Shown: positions 40,129 to 48,704, counted from the first letter of the stretch. The stretch is 64,000 nucleotides of DNA from JANJWP01 sp964540725 (GCA_964540725.1 CAZINU010000001.1:124001-188000), one strand, 5' to 3'. Notes: generated by a model from the sequence alone, not told the origin. A program made the numbers and translations.

Positions 40129-40539
40129 TTATCTCGCTCCTTCCACCCGTTTCCGCATTCTCGCGGCTAATTTTCCGATTTCCGCGTAGTGCTGCACGAC
40201 GTACGTTCGAATCGATCGGCTCATGGATTCATTGTACGTATGCGAAAGCTTATTCCGGGATTCCAAAAGTCGGTACCACGTTTCCGGGTTCTCTATGAGT
40301 TTCGCCGAGAAAGCCACTTGGTACGTTTCACGCGCTAACCGACCCTCCATGTTTTCGCCGAGATAGGAGAGGGTAGATTTTAGGGTTTTCCAAGAAAGTT
40401 CGAGACAGTATTCGAACCGTTGCATGGCTCCGTCCATTTCCAAATCGGAGAGGTCCTCCGATTTTTCCAAAGCCGAAGCGAGGGTGCCGTACGCTTTTTC
40501 GAACGCGGCTATGCGCGCGAGGACTTCTTTTTGGTCCAT
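40129..40539 (-). CDS. HEPN-domain protein, second HEPN/MNT pair
   Basis: 136 residues, helical; RFEYCLELSWKTLKSTLSYLG and the R-x4-H motif RNKLSHTY mark the HI0074/HepT family. It overlaps the MNT gene by 31 nt (MNT first here, the reverse of the pair at 24 kb). Probable toxin of a HEPN/MNT module. Stop is TAA. Confidence 0.88.
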   Translation of the reverse strand: MDQKEVLARIAAFEKAYGTLASALEKSEDLSDLEMDGAMQRFEYCLELSWKTLKSTLSYLGENMEGRLARETYQVAFSAKLIENPETWYRLLESRNKLSHTYNESMSRSIRTYVVQHYAEIGKLAARMRKRVEGAR

Positions 40540-40808
40540 AATGGTTTCGTATTGGAAAGGGCTATTCTTTCGAACGCGGCGTCTGCTTGGGCAAAATCTA
40601 CCAAATCGACGCGAACGGGAAATTCTTCCCGTAGAACAAATCCGAGTTTCAGATAGGTATCGGCATCAATCGGAGCATTTCCACGGATACCGATATCGTA
40701 ATCCGAATTCGATCGCGGTCTCTTTACGCGGCTCCCAAAAAGAAAAGCCTCGTATTTATCCGGCGTTATTCCTTCGCGTTTGAGAATTTTGATGATGCGT
40801 TCGATCAT
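40509..40808 (-). CDS. MNT-type nucleotidyltransferase, second HEPN/MNT pair
   Basis: 99 residues with LFGSRVKRPRSNSDYDIGI (GSx10DxD) and VRVDLVDF, the catalytic pattern of minimal nucleotidyltransferases. Upstream of and overlapping the HEPN gene. Stop is TAG; no TGA needed. Confidence 0.88.
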   Translation of the reverse strand: MIERIIKILKREGITPDKYEAFLFGSRVKRPRSNSDYDIGIRGNAPIDADTYLKLGFVLREEFPVRVDLVDFAQADAAFERIALSNTKPLWTKKKSSRA

Positions 40809-40861
40809 GCCCGGAGTATACGTATTTTCATCGGAATTCCAATCGCGTGATCCATGGGCGG

Positions 40862-41359
40862 CTATCTCCGCTCACTCACCATTCTCCGGGCGTCCCGGTC
40901 GAGATCGCGCTCCTTCAGGACCTGCTTTTTGTCGTAGGCCTTTCGGCCCCGGGCGAGGGCGACCTGGATTTTTGCCAAATTCCCCTTGAAGTACGCTTCG
41001 GTCGCGATGAGCGCGACGCCCTTTTCCTTCACTTTCCCTGCGAGCCGGTCGAGGTCCTTTCGTTTCAGAAAGAGTTCACGGTCACGGGTAGGGTCGACCG
41101 CGCCCTTGATGCCGGGGGCGTGGGAATATGGGGAAATCCGCATGCCCGTAACGACGGCGCGGCCTCCGGCAATGATTACGTAACTGCCTTTGAGGTTGCA
41201 TCCGCCTTCGCGCAAGCTCTGTACCTCCCACCCGAAGAGCTTGACGCCCGCCTCCAGCGTTTCGAGCACTTCGAAATCGAAGAGCGCCTTCTTGTTCTGG
41301 GCGACCTGGGTGATTTTCGGGGAAGGGCGTTTGGATTCGGACATTTTGACTTTTGACAT
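40862..41359 (-). CDS. smpB: SsrA-binding protein (tmRNA partner)
   Basis: 165 residues with the SmpB core: NKKALFDFEVLETLEAGVKL, GWEVQSLREGGCNLKGSYV, FLKRKDLDRLAGKVKEKG and ARGRKAYDKKQVLKERD. It carries tmRNA to stalled ribosomes. The ATG at 41359 lies 7 nt after TAGTAT in a TTGTGA-16-TAGTAT promoter, so the mRNA is probably leaderless; 41344 is an alternative start. Stop is TAG. Confidence 0.95.
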   Translation of the reverse strand: MSKVKMSESKRPSPKITQVAQNKKALFDFEVLETLEAGVKLFGWEVQSLREGGCNLKGSYVIIAGGRAVVTGMRISPYSHAPGIKGAVDPTRDRELFLKRKDLDRLAGKVKEKGVALIATEAYFKGNLAKIQVALARGRKAYDKKQVLKERDLDRDARRMVSERR

Positions 41360-41366
41360 TTCCAGA

Positions 41367-41394
41367 ATACTATCCGCCCGCGGAATTTTCACAA
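41367..41394 (-). promoter_or_regulatory. smpB promoter, leaderless
   Basis: Minus strand TTGTGA (41394-41389), 16-bp spacer, TAGTAT (41372-41367), 7 nt before ATG 41359. It is back-to-back with the SD of the divergent small gene at 41407. Confidence 0.65.
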
Positions 41395-41406
41395 GGGAGG
41401 ATTTTC

Positions 41407-41686
41407 ATGAAGAAAGTGCTTTGGGGGCTTTTTTGGCCGCATTCCATGTCGTCATGCTCGGGTTTTTCACTCTCGTGACGCTGGTTGCCTGGTACCTGTT
41501 CGCGAGCGCCATCGGCGGATTCCTTTCCGGATTGCTCGAGGGGTATTCGCTTCTGGCCGGAACCCTCGCGTTCGCCGTAACGCTTTTTTTGGTTGGGCAA
41601 GTTTCGAACTCTTCGTGCTCGTACGAAACATGGGTATCGAATTTCGGACCCACCTGGCTGCCCGTAAGGGGTTCACCGGTTCTTAG
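41407..41686 (+). pseudogene. Small SD-led membrane protein broken by two -1 shifts at T runs
   Basis: A strong SD (AAGGGAGG) sits 6 nt before ATG 41407, which begins MKKVLWGLF. The sensible protein continues in the -1 frame after a six-T run (near 41426) as LAAFHVVMLGFFTLVTLVAW, FASAIGGFLSGLLEGYSLLA and TLAFAVTLF. After a seven-T run (41584-41590) it continues again in the -1 frame as GWASFELFVLVRNMGIEF to TAG 41684. The joined product of about 93 residues has two membrane helices. Each shift equals one missing T in a homopolymer, so sequencing error, polymerase slippage or true decay are all possible. Function unknown. Confidence 0.6.
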
Positions 41687-41699
41687 AACCGGTTTTTTT
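41675..41699 (+). terminator. Terminator of the small membrane gene
   Basis: ACCGGTTC-TTA-GAACCGGT followed by TTTTTT; the TAG stop lies in its loop region. Confidence 0.85.
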
Positions 41700-41722
41700 A
41701 TGCGAGGCCCGTTTTTTCCAGC

Positions 41723-42460
41723 CTACTTTCCGAAATTCCGCTTCGCCCCCTTCAAACTCGACAGGGCCGCGTCGAATTCTTCGCGCGAAAAATCGGGCCA
41801 GTACGTCTTCGTGAAAAAGTATTCCGAGTATTCGCTTTGGTAGAGGAAGAATCCGGAATGCCGAACGTCGCCCCCGGTGCGGACGATGAGATCGGGCGGG
41901 GGAAGGTCGCCCGTGTCCAAATATCTCAGGAAGCCCTTTTCGTCGAGTGCCGAAGGATCCGCGCCGTCCGCAATGGCGCGTTTCGCCGCTTCGACGATTT
42001 CGTCTTGTCCGCCGTATCCGACGGCAAGAACCAAGCATCGGCCGGAAGACGTCGCCGTTTCCCTTTCGGAGCGTTCGAGCGCCTCGCGAACGTTCGCTGG
42101 CACAATGGACCGGTTTCCGATCCATCGGAACCGCACGTCGCGTTTTTTCAATTTCGCCACGAGCGTGCCGACGCGTTCGAGAAGGAGGCGGTAGAGGTGG
42201 GAGAGTTCTTCTTCGCTCCGTTCCTCGATATTCTTTTTTGCCACGGCCCAGAAACTGACGACCGATACGCTGGAATCGAAGGACCAATCGGCAACGTCCT
42301 CCAAGACGTCGGCGCCCTTGGTGTGGCCGAGTAAGGTCTTGAGCTCGTGGGACTTCGCCCAACGGCGGTTCCCATCCATAATGAAGGCTGCATGGGGGCC
42401 GTGAAAAACGGTTTCTTCGCGAGCGGTCTCGTTTTTGGCGGACTCCGGGGTGCTGTTCAT
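41723..42460 (-). CDS. uppS: Isoprenyl transferase (undecaprenyl diphosphate synthase type)
   Basis: 245 residues. HAAFIMDGNRRWAKSHEL (DGNRRWA with the catalytic Asp), GHTKGADVLEDV, RWIGNRSIVP, LAVGYGGQDEIVEAAKRA, DLIVRTGGDVRHSGFFLYQ and YFFTKTYWPDF are the cis-prenyltransferase motifs. It makes the C55 lipid carrier for peptidoglycan. GGDVRHSGF replaces the more usual GGExRxSNF. Stop is TAG. Confidence 0.95.
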   Translation of the reverse strand: MNSTPESAKNETAREETVFHGPHAAFIMDGNRRWAKSHELKTLLGHTKGADVLEDVADWSFDSSVSVVSFWAVAKKNIEERSEEELSHLYRLLLERVGTLVAKLKKRDVRFRWIGNRSIVPANVREALERSERETATSSGRCLVLAVGYGGQDEIVEAAKRAIADGADPSALDEKGFLRYLDTGDLPPPDLIVRTGGDVRHSGFFLYQSEYSEYFFTKTYWPDFSREEFDAALSSLKGAKRNFGK

Positions 42461-42490
42461 GGGGGAATAAGTATGGGGATGCGAAAGGTT

Positions 42491-42886
42491 TTACTTCGCC
42501 CGCTCCAAATAATTCTGCAAAATAATCGACGCGGCCATCTCGTCGACGCGCCCGGCGTCTTTTCGCGTTACGCCCGCCTGTTCGAGGCTAAAGTAGGCCG
42601 TCTCGCTCGAAAATCGTTCGTCTTCCTCGTGAATCGGGAGACTCGGAAACGCCTTCCGGAGTTCCGCCGCGAACGAGCGCATTTGGAGGGTTTCGCGGGA
42701 AACGCTTCCGTCCATATGGTTCGGAAGTCCGAGAACGAACCCCGTAACGCCGCGTTCCGCGACGATTTTTCCAATCGTCTCGACCGCTCCTTTTTTCGGA
42801 ATTCCACCGATGGGAATCGCGACGCCCGCAACCTCGGCGGCAATGCCGAGACGCTTGGTTCAGAAATCGATTCAGAGAAGGGGCAT
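42491..42886 (-). CDS. ruvX: RuvX/YqgF-type Holliday junction resolvase-like protein
   Basis: 131 residues with TGA at 42872 and 42860 read as Gly (residues 5 and 9). The N-terminus is then MPLLGIDFGTKRLGIAAEVA, an exact match to the family motif (G-x-D-x-G-x-K-R-x-G); both motif glycines are TGA. Later motifs: FVLGLPNHMDGSVS, HEEDERFSSETA and VDEMAASIILQNYL. YqgF acts in 16S rRNA 5'-end processing and recombination. It starts 14 nt after rplI. Stop is TAA. Confidence 0.93.
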
Positions 42887-42899
42887 GGCGGTCTCGGCG

Positions 42900-43364
42900 T
42901 TACTTGGCCACGACCTCCACTCGCATCCGAACGTACGTATCCTCGCCCAAGTGGATCTTCACGTCGGCGGAGCCGACGCTTTTCAGATGGTGTCCGCCGG
43001 GAAGTTCGACATGCCGCCGTTCGAGGGGAACGCCGAATTCTTTTTTAATCCGCTCGATGATTTCGTGCTCGCCGACGCCGCCGAAGATTTTTCCGCCGGA
43101 ACCGGCCATTTCGAACCGGAGGGTTTTGGCATGGAGGGTTTCGGCGATTTTGTGACGCTCTTCGATCAGGTGGCGCTTTTCGTCCTGCTTCTTTTTGACG
43201 CGGTTTTTTTCCGCCTCGATCGCCCGGGCGTCCATAAGAACGGCGAGACCCTTCGGTACGAGGTAGTTTTTCGCCTGGGCGTGGCCGACCTCGACGATTT
43301 CGCCCTCTTTGCCGATTCAGGCGATGCGCTGCAAGAGTTTTACGGAAAGCTTGTCGTTGGCCAT
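42900..43364 (-). CDS. rplI: 50S ribosomal protein L9
   Basis: 154 residues with TGA at 43317 read as Gly (residue 16). The N-terminal domain reads LLQRIAGIGKEGEIVEVGHA and then AKNYLVPKGLAV; the TGA aligns with the common Gly of DVKGLGKKGD. A charged connecting helix (ARAIEAEKNRVKKKQDEKRH) and the C-terminal domain (KIFGGVGEHEIIERIKKEFG) follow. L9 reaches from the L1 stalk base toward neighbouring ribosomes. It is in the nusA-rplI-ruvX gene row. Stop is TAA. Confidence 0.94.
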
Positions 43365-43377
43365 GCGAATGAAACGG

Positions 43378-43575
43378 TTAGGAATTTCCGGCGTCTCCGC
43401 CGAATACGAAGGATCCTCGTCAATCCGGAAGCGGCGAGTGCGGAATCTTTCCCGTCTCCAGTTTGAAGGGGGTTTGTTCCATGATGGCGAGACAACGTCG
43501 TACCCGGTCCGCTACTCAAGCGCTTTTGCGGGCGTTCGGTGCGTGGGCGTCGGGGGCGTGCGCAAGATGGTGCAT
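43378..43575 (-). CDS. Small unknown protein in the nusA-rplI row, two TGA codons
   Basis: 65 residues from ATG 43575 to TAA 43378 if TGA at 43516 and 43420 is Gly. It begins MHHLAHAPDAHAPNARKSAG and contains RVRRCLAIMEQTPFKLETGK and DGRGSFVFGGDAGNS. An internal ATG (43479) could be the start. It fills the gap between the zinc-ribbon gene and rplI with normal operon spacing (12 and 13 nt). Not recognised; existence is inferred from spacing and code-25 openness. Confidence 0.5.
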
Positions 43576-43587
43576 GGTGTGGCGGGG

Positions 43588-43899
43588 TTATCTTCCGGTT
43601 CTCGGCATCGGGCGTCCGATCGGGTGTTCTTCCACGAGCGCTCAGAGCCTTTCGAAATGGCCGTCGTCCGAATTTCCGCAGCGTTCGCAGAACCCTTCGG
43701 AATCCGAAATGGAAGCTCCGCATCCGTCGCAGGCGTGGATGCTGACGAGCACTCCGAGGTACCGTCCGACGGCATCGCCGGTTTCCAGCAAAACGCGCTG
43801 CGTTTCGGGGGATTCGAGCCGGTCGATTTTAGCGTAAATCCGAAGGGCTTCGGCGTAGTGTCCTTCGTTGGAAAGATGATCTGCCAAGGTGAGCGACAT
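43588..43899 (-). CDS. Zinc-ribbon protein with TPR-like N-terminus
   Basis: 103 residues with TGA at 43642 read as Gly; stop is TAA at 43588. The N-terminal helices (LADHLSNEGHYAEALRIYAK; SPETQRVLLETGDAV) resemble one TPR unit. A zinc ribbon follows: CDGCGASISDSEGFCERCGN. It is just downstream of nusA. Partner unknown. Confidence 0.7.
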
Positions 43900-43924
43900 G
43901 GTATTGAAAGTTAGGACCGTTCGA

Positions 43925-45031
43925 TTATTCCTCGTCGGAAGGGGCGGTACCTTCCTCTTCCACTACCGGTGCCGGTTCTCCCCCGACGGTTTCGAGGATG
44001 ATGCGGTACCCGAGGAGTTCGGACGCGAGGTTGATGTTCGTTCCGCCCTTTCCGAGAACCTTGGGTTTTTCTTCGGAGGTGACGGTGGCGGTGATAATCT
44101 TGTTTTCTTCGTCGATTTCGACGTCCGTAACTTCCCCCGGAACGAGCGCCTTTTTGGCGAGCTCGCGCATGTCGGGAACGTAGTTGATGATGTCGATCTT
44201 TTCTCCGGCGAGTTCGTCGACGACGGTTTTGACGCGGATGCCCTTCGGACCGATGAGGGATCCCGCCGGGTCGATTTCGTCGTATTCGGTGGCGGCGATG
44301 AGCTTGGTTTTCAGACCGGGAATGCGGGCGATGGAAACGATTTCGACCGATCCGTCCTCGACTTCCGGAACGTTGGCCTCGAAGAGTTTGATGACGAGTT
44401 CCTTGTCGCGGCGGGTAAGAACGACGCGCGGGCCGGTCATGGTATCTTCTTCGATTCGGGCGACGTAGAGGTACATGCGCTGCCCCGGAACGTAGCGGTC
44501 TTTGCTGACCTGTTCGGATTTCGGGAGTACGACCTGGGTGCCGTTGTAATCGAAGATGACCCGGTTCTTTTCGACGAGCTCGATCTTCAGGTTCACGATC
44601 TGCCCTTCCTTGTCTTTGAAGAGGTTGAAGACCTTCTCCTTTTCGGTTTCCTGAATTTTTTGAACGATGACCTGGCGGGCGGCTTGGCTCGCGATGCGTC
44701 CGAATCCTTCCGAGGAAAGCACCTCGTCGGTGACGTCGATTTCGAGGGTGTCGCCGATCTCGAATCCGGCAGCGTCTTCGCCCAGGTCTTCGAGGCTGAT
44801 CTGGGTTTCGGGATCTTCGACCGTCTCGACGACGGTCTTCAGGAGGGAGATTTCGATTGTGTTCGTATCGAAGTCGATCTTGACCTCGACGTTGGAATCC
44901 TTGTTTCCGAAATCCTTCTTGTAGGCCGTTTTAATGGCGGCTTCGATGATTTCTACGAGCTTTTCGCGGGAAATCTTCTTTTCGGTGGAGATTTGGGCGA
45001 TGGCCTGTTCGATTTTCTGAAGGTCGATCAT
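43925..45031 (-). CDS. nusA: Transcription termination/antitermination factor NusA
   Basis: 368 residues. N-terminal RNAP-binding domain (KIEQAIAQISTEKKISREKL, IKTAYKKDF), S1-like region (GQIVNLKIELVEKNRVIFDY), and two KH domains (DPAGSLIGPKGIRVKTVVDE; PKVLGKGGTNINLASELL). It ends with an acidic tail. It binds RNAP and affects pausing and termination, which would matter for the attenuator proposed at 8.8 kb. First gene of the row leading to rplI and ruvX. Stop is TAA. Confidence 0.95.
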   Translation of the reverse strand: MIDLQKIEQAIAQISTEKKISREKLVEIIEAAIKTAYKKDFGNKDSNVEVKIDFDTNTIEISLLKTVVETVEDPETQISLEDLGEDAAGFEIGDTLEIDVTDEVLSSEGFGRIASQAARQVIVQKIQETEKEKVFNLFKDKEGQIVNLKIELVEKNRVIFDYNGTQVVLPKSEQVSKDRYVPGQRMYLYVARIEEDTMTGPRVVLTRRDKELVIKLFEANVPEVEDGSVEIVSIARIPGLKTKLIAATEYDEIDPAGSLIGPKGIRVKTVVDELAGEKIDIINYVPDMRELAKKALVPGEVTDVEIDEENKIITATVTSEEKPKVLGKGGTNINLASELLGYRIILETVGGEPAPVVEEEGTAPSDEE

Positions 45032-45255
45032 GGCGGGAAAGGGTAGGGGGTATTTACGAAAAAAGAATTCGTCCAGGCGAATTCCTTGCTTCGTTTCTGC
45101 CGACTATTGTACGGGTTTTCGGAATTTTGCAAGGCGTGGTCGCGAAAAAATCCCACGTTCAACGGTACCGGGCATTTTTCCGAACGTCAAGCCGTCTTTC
45201 TGGTCAGGAAGTTCGGCCATATGGTAGGATGGAAACGGACTTTCAACCCCTCAGA

Positions 45256-46446
45256 ATGCGAATCTTCCAAAAATCCTTCCAGGCCGCGACGCTCGCGTGT
45301 CTCGTCGCTCTTCAATCCGGCCACGCCCTTTTTGCCGCGGAATCCTCTTCCGGCGCCGTTTCCGAAACCGTAAAGACCGGCAAGCGCACCTTCGTCGTCA
45401 CTGCGTACTATTCGCCGCTTCCCGATCAGAAACGGTATCTCAAAGGCACGTACGAAGCCGATATTCGCCTGAACGGAAACGGTACGCACGGAGCGAGCGG
45501 AAAGCCGGTATATCCCGGCATGCTCGCCGCCCCGAAGCACTATCCGTTCGGAACCGCCATCAAGCTCGAAGGGCTCGGCGTCGGCGTCGTCGACGACCGC
45601 GGGGGCGCCATCGTCAAGGCGGGGGAGCGCGGCCAATCGCACGACCGTATCGACGTGTGGATGGGGTACGGCGACGAGGGGCTCGCCCGCGCCCTTTCGT
45701 GGGGTCGGCGGACCGTTCAGGGCGACGTAATCGCCATTGCCGATGCGAAAATTCGTCCGAACGTCGCCGTTGCGGGGCTTCCGAAGGCCGGACTTGCCGT
45801 CGTTTCCAAGCCCGCCAAGCCCGCGCCCCCCTCCGTTTCCGATCGAATATTTTCGGAGCCCGTCGGCGCTAACAGTTCGACCGGCATGGTTCGGGCGTTG
45901 TCCGAGCGCCTCATAGCGGTCGGATACCTCGAATCCGCTCCGAGCGAAGCGTTCAACGGCGACGTAAAATTCGCCCTCATCCGTTTTCAGACCGACCGGG
46001 GGTTGCTGAAGGGGAAGAACGATTCGAACGCCGGATACTACGGTCCCGCGACCCGCAAGGCCTTGAAGGCCGCCTACGAAACCTATCTCAAAGACAAGAA
46101 GGATGCCGATTCCGACGTGGAAGGCATGCTCGCGACCGCCCTTTCGAGCGCGAAAGCCGTTTCCGCCGAGTCGGCCAATCTCCGCAAAGCGGTCGAATCT
46201 ATGGGAACGCCCAAGGACGGCGAGGTCGGGTCGCACATCCGCTCGCTCCAGGAGATGCTCGTTCGCCTCGGTTACCTCGACGCGAAACCGACCGGCACGT
46301 ACGGTCCGAAAACGAAAGAGGCCGTCGCCAAATTCCAGATCGACGCCGGGCTCGTTTCCGGATTCTCCGACCCGAACGCGGGAAAATTCGGAAAACTTAC
46401 GAAGAGCCGGTTCTTGTTGTCGATGTTGGAGGGGGCGAAGAAATAA
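45256..46446 (+). CDS. Secreted 3D-domain cell-wall hydrolase with two peptidoglycan-binding domains
   Basis: 396 residues. A signal peptide (SFQAATLACLVALQSGHALFA) is followed by a 3D domain with the Asp-containing motifs FVVTAYYSPLPDQ, GTAIKLEGLGVGVVDDRGGA and SHDRIDVWMGYGDEG. Two peptidoglycan-binding repeats follow (MVRALSERLIAVGYLESAP...; IRSLQEMLVRLGYLDAKPTG...). 3D domains are lytic transglycosylase-like. An earlier in-frame ATG (45229) is possible, but 45256 gives the better signal peptide. Stop is TAA. Confidence 0.88.
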   Translation: MRIFQKSFQAATLACLVALQSGHALFAAESSSGAVSETVKTGKRTFVVTAYYSPLPDQKRYLKGTYEADIRLNGNGTHGASGKPVYPGMLAAPKHYPFGTAIKLEGLGVGVVDDRGGAIVKAGERGQSHDRIDVWMGYGDEGLARALSWGRRTVQGDVIAIADAKIRPNVAVAGLPKAGLAVVSKPAKPAPPSVSDRIFSEPVGANSSTGMVRALSERLIAVGYLESAPSEAFNGDVKFALIRFQTDRGLLKGKNDSNAGYYGPATRKALKAAYETYLKDKKDADSDVEGMLATALSSAKAVSAESANLRKAVESMGTPKDGEVGSHIRSLQEMLVRLGYLDAKPTGTYGPKTKEAVAKFQIDAGLVSGFSDPNAGKFGKLTKSRFLLSMLEGAKK

Positions 46447-46680
46447 GCGGATTCGAACCCGCTCGAAAGCGTCGATGCCGGGATGGATCGAGGAGGCATT
46501 CCGAATCGTTCCAACGACCCGTTTCCACTATGAAAAAGTCCCCTTGCGTACTCCGGCGGAAAGCCGGGATTCGGAGGGGGACCATGTTACCGGAGGGTGT
46601 TTTGTGTGAGTACGTTGACCAGTTAGCTGATAACGGTGGCGCACCGTCGCGGCCGGTACCGCGACGTCGCAAATTACAGC
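46447..46680. other. Gap without a supported gene
   Basis: 234 nt between the 3D-domain gene and rnr. ORF 46530 onward overlaps the rnr 3' end in another frame and has no family match. A T-loop-like AGCGGGTTCGAATCCGCT on the minus strand is not part of a tRNA (see rejected). The stretch around 46590-46650 is less GC-rich than its surroundings. I see nothing else. Confidence 0.5.
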
Positions 46681-48615
46681 CTACTTTCCCCGCCGAGTCA
46701 ACCGTTTTTTCGAATCCGCTCCGGAGTCTCCCCGATCACCTGACGCCGCCGTTTCCGGCTCGAAATCGATGCGTCCGTACGCGCGTTCGACCGAGACGAG
46801 CCGAACCCGGAGCCTCGTTCCGAAGGCGGGAAATTCGGATTCGCGAACCCGTCCCCGTCCATTTTTCGTCCCGAGATAAACCGCCCCTTCGATGCCGTTT
46901 TCGAGTCGCACGTAGTACGCGTAACGGGACCTTCCGACGACCGTGGCATCGAACGATTCGCCGATATGGCGTTCCATGTATCGGGCGGAGTCGAACGATT
47001 CGACCGTCCGTTCGAGTTCTTCGGCCCGCCGCTCGGTTTCGGAGCACCGGTTCGCGACTTCCGGCAGCATTGCCGCGAGGCGGGTCTTTTCGGTCGAATC
47101 GAGCCGCTTCCGTATCCAATCCTTGATAATCCGGTGGGCGACCAGGTCGGGGTACCGGCGGATGGGCGACGTGAAATGGGTGTAGTACTCGAGTGCGAGG
47201 CCGTAGTGGCCGAGCGGCTTTTCCGAATACCGGGCTTTCGAGAGTTTCGAAAGGAGAAGCCGTTCGACGGGCGGAAGGTTCGGAATCCGTTTGAGGGCGG
47301 AATACGCTTCCCGAACGTCCTTGGGCCGCGCTCCGGATTTCGGGAACCGGATGCCGTACGACGCGAACAGTTCGGAAAGTTCCAGATTCTTTTCTTCGGA
47401 CGGCGGTTCGTGCACGCGGTAGATGAAGGGGGCGAATTCGGAGAGGGATTTCGAAATTTCCTCGTTCGCGATGACCATGAACGTTTCGATGAGCCGGTGC
47501 GAAGCCACGCGTTCGCGTTCGCGGATTTCCAAAGGCTCGCCGGAGGCGTCGAGTTCCACTTTCAATTCCGGCAGGTCGAAGTCGATCCGCCCCTCTTTTT
47601 CGCGGCGCCGGTCGATTTTTTCGGCGAGTTCGTAGGCCGAATCGACGAGCGCGAGAATTTCCGGGGTCGGCGCGGCGGACGAACGGTCGCGTTCGTGCCA
47701 GGCTTGGACTTCTTCGTACGTGCAGCGCCGGTTCGACCGAATTTCGGTCTCCTCCAGCCGCTTCTTCCGAACGTTCCCGTCCGGGTCGATTTCCATGAAT
47801 ACCGACAGGCAGAGCTTCCTTCCTCCCGGATGGAGGGAGCAGAGGTCGTTCGAGAGCCTTTCCGGAAGCATGGGCACGACGCGGTCCGACAGGTAGCACG
47901 ACGTTCCGCGTCGGAACGCCTCCCGGTCGAGCGGACTTCCGGCTCGGACGTACTCCGCCACGTCGGCGATGTGGACGCCGAGTTCGTAACGTCCGCCGCC
48001 CAGGCGCTCCACGGAGATGGCGTCGTCCAAATCCTTCGCGTCGGCGCCGTCGATGGTAATGACGACGCGGTCCGACAAATCGCGTCGCCTCGGGGCCGAA
48101 TCGGCGTCTTCGGACAATCGGGAAGCTTCCGAAAGGACGCGCTCCGGAAAGACCGTGGGAATCCCGCTTTCGCGTACGAGGATTTCCCGCTCGGTCCGAA
48201 CGTCGTCGGAACGCCCGATGCGTTCCGTGACCGTGGCGTTCGTTTTCGCGCCGAACCCTTCGACGCGTACCGAAACCGTTTCGCCATCCCGGGCGCCGCC
48301 GATGCGTTCCATGGGAACGAAGAGGCGGGCGCCCTCCGGAACCTTGGTCTCCACGAAGGCGTACGGCCGTCCGCGGACGGGTCTGAGGATTCCGAAAATC
48401 GGTCCTGGCCCGCGCCGGAGGATTTTTACGATCTTCGCTTCGGCATCCCGCCCTTCTTCCGCCCGGCGTACCGGTACCGCCTCAACGCCATCGCCGTCGA
48501 ACGCGTCGCCGCGGTTTCGGGATCCTACGAAAAAGACCGTCCCGTCCTCGGATTCGAGTCGGCCGTATCTCGGGTCGGTTTGGCGGTAGGTTCCGCGGAT
48601 GGGGCGCTTGGACAT
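46681..48615 (-). CDS. rnr: Ribonuclease R
   Basis: 644 residues. RNB catalytic domain with ITIDGADAKDLDDAISVE (the Asp cluster), VHIADVAEYV, GTSCYLSDRVVPMLPERLSN, LETFM-like HRLIETFMVIANEEIS and HFTSPIRRYPDLVAHRII. An OB/cold-shock part precedes it and an S1 domain follows (DATVVGRSRYAYYVRLENGI). It degrades structured RNA 3' to 5' and works with smpB/tmRNA. Stop is TAG; no in-frame TGA. Confidence 0.95.
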   Translation of the reverse strand: MSKRPIRGTYRQTDPRYGRLESEDGTVFFVGSRNRGDAFDGDGVEAVPVRRAEEGRDAEAKIVKILRRGPGPIFGILRPVRGRPYAFVETKVPEGARLFVPMERIGGARDGETVSVRVEGFGAKTNATVTERIGRSDDVRTEREILVRESGIPTVFPERVLSEASRLSEDADSAPRRRDLSDRVVITIDGADAKDLDDAISVERLGGGRYELGVHIADVAEYVRAGSPLDREAFRRGTSCYLSDRVVPMLPERLSNDLCSLHPGGRKLCLSVFMEIDPDGNVRKKRLEETEIRSNRRCTYEEVQAWHERDRSSAAPTPEILALVDSAYELAEKIDRRREKEGRIDFDLPELKVELDASGEPLEIRERERVASHRLIETFMVIANEEISKSLSEFAPFIYRVHEPPSEEKNLELSELFASYGIRFPKSGARPKDVREAYSALKRIPNLPPVERLLLSKLSKARYSEKPLGHYGLALEYYTHFTSPIRRYPDLVAHRIIKDWIRKRLDSTEKTRLAAMLPEVANRCSETERRAEELERTVESFDSARYMERHIGESFDATVVGRSRYAYYVRLENGIEGAVYLGTKNGRGRVRESEFPAFGTRLRVRLVSVERAYGRIDFEPETAASGDRGDSGADSKKRLTRRGK

Positions 48616-48704
48616 GGCTTTGGTCCCGAGAGTATACCGCGCAAATTCCCAAAAGCGAATTTCCCGCGGTTTTGATTTTTTGGGAACCGGGGTAGAATCC
48701 CCCC

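Noticed and set aside
41190..41843. Single long frame covering the smpB 5' end to the uppS 3' end
   Set aside because: Only its middle part looks like protein (membrane helices). The ends are antisense to smpB and uppS; the frameshifted small gene explains the middle better.
46446..46470. T-loop-like GGTTCGAATCC on the minus strand, a possible tRNA 3' half
   Set aside because: The stem would need an 8-nt loop, no matching acceptor strand or anticodon arm is found upstream, and it overlaps the 3D-domain gene's stop. No convincing tRNA was seen anywhere in the window.
46530..46700. ORF starting ATG 46540 region (MKKSPCVLRRKAGIRR...)
   Set aside because: No SD, promoter or family match, and it runs into the rnr 3' end in another frame.
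46966..48675. Long plus-strand frame opposite rnr
   Set aside because: It is a shadow of the RNase R gene, whose RNB motifs are complete.
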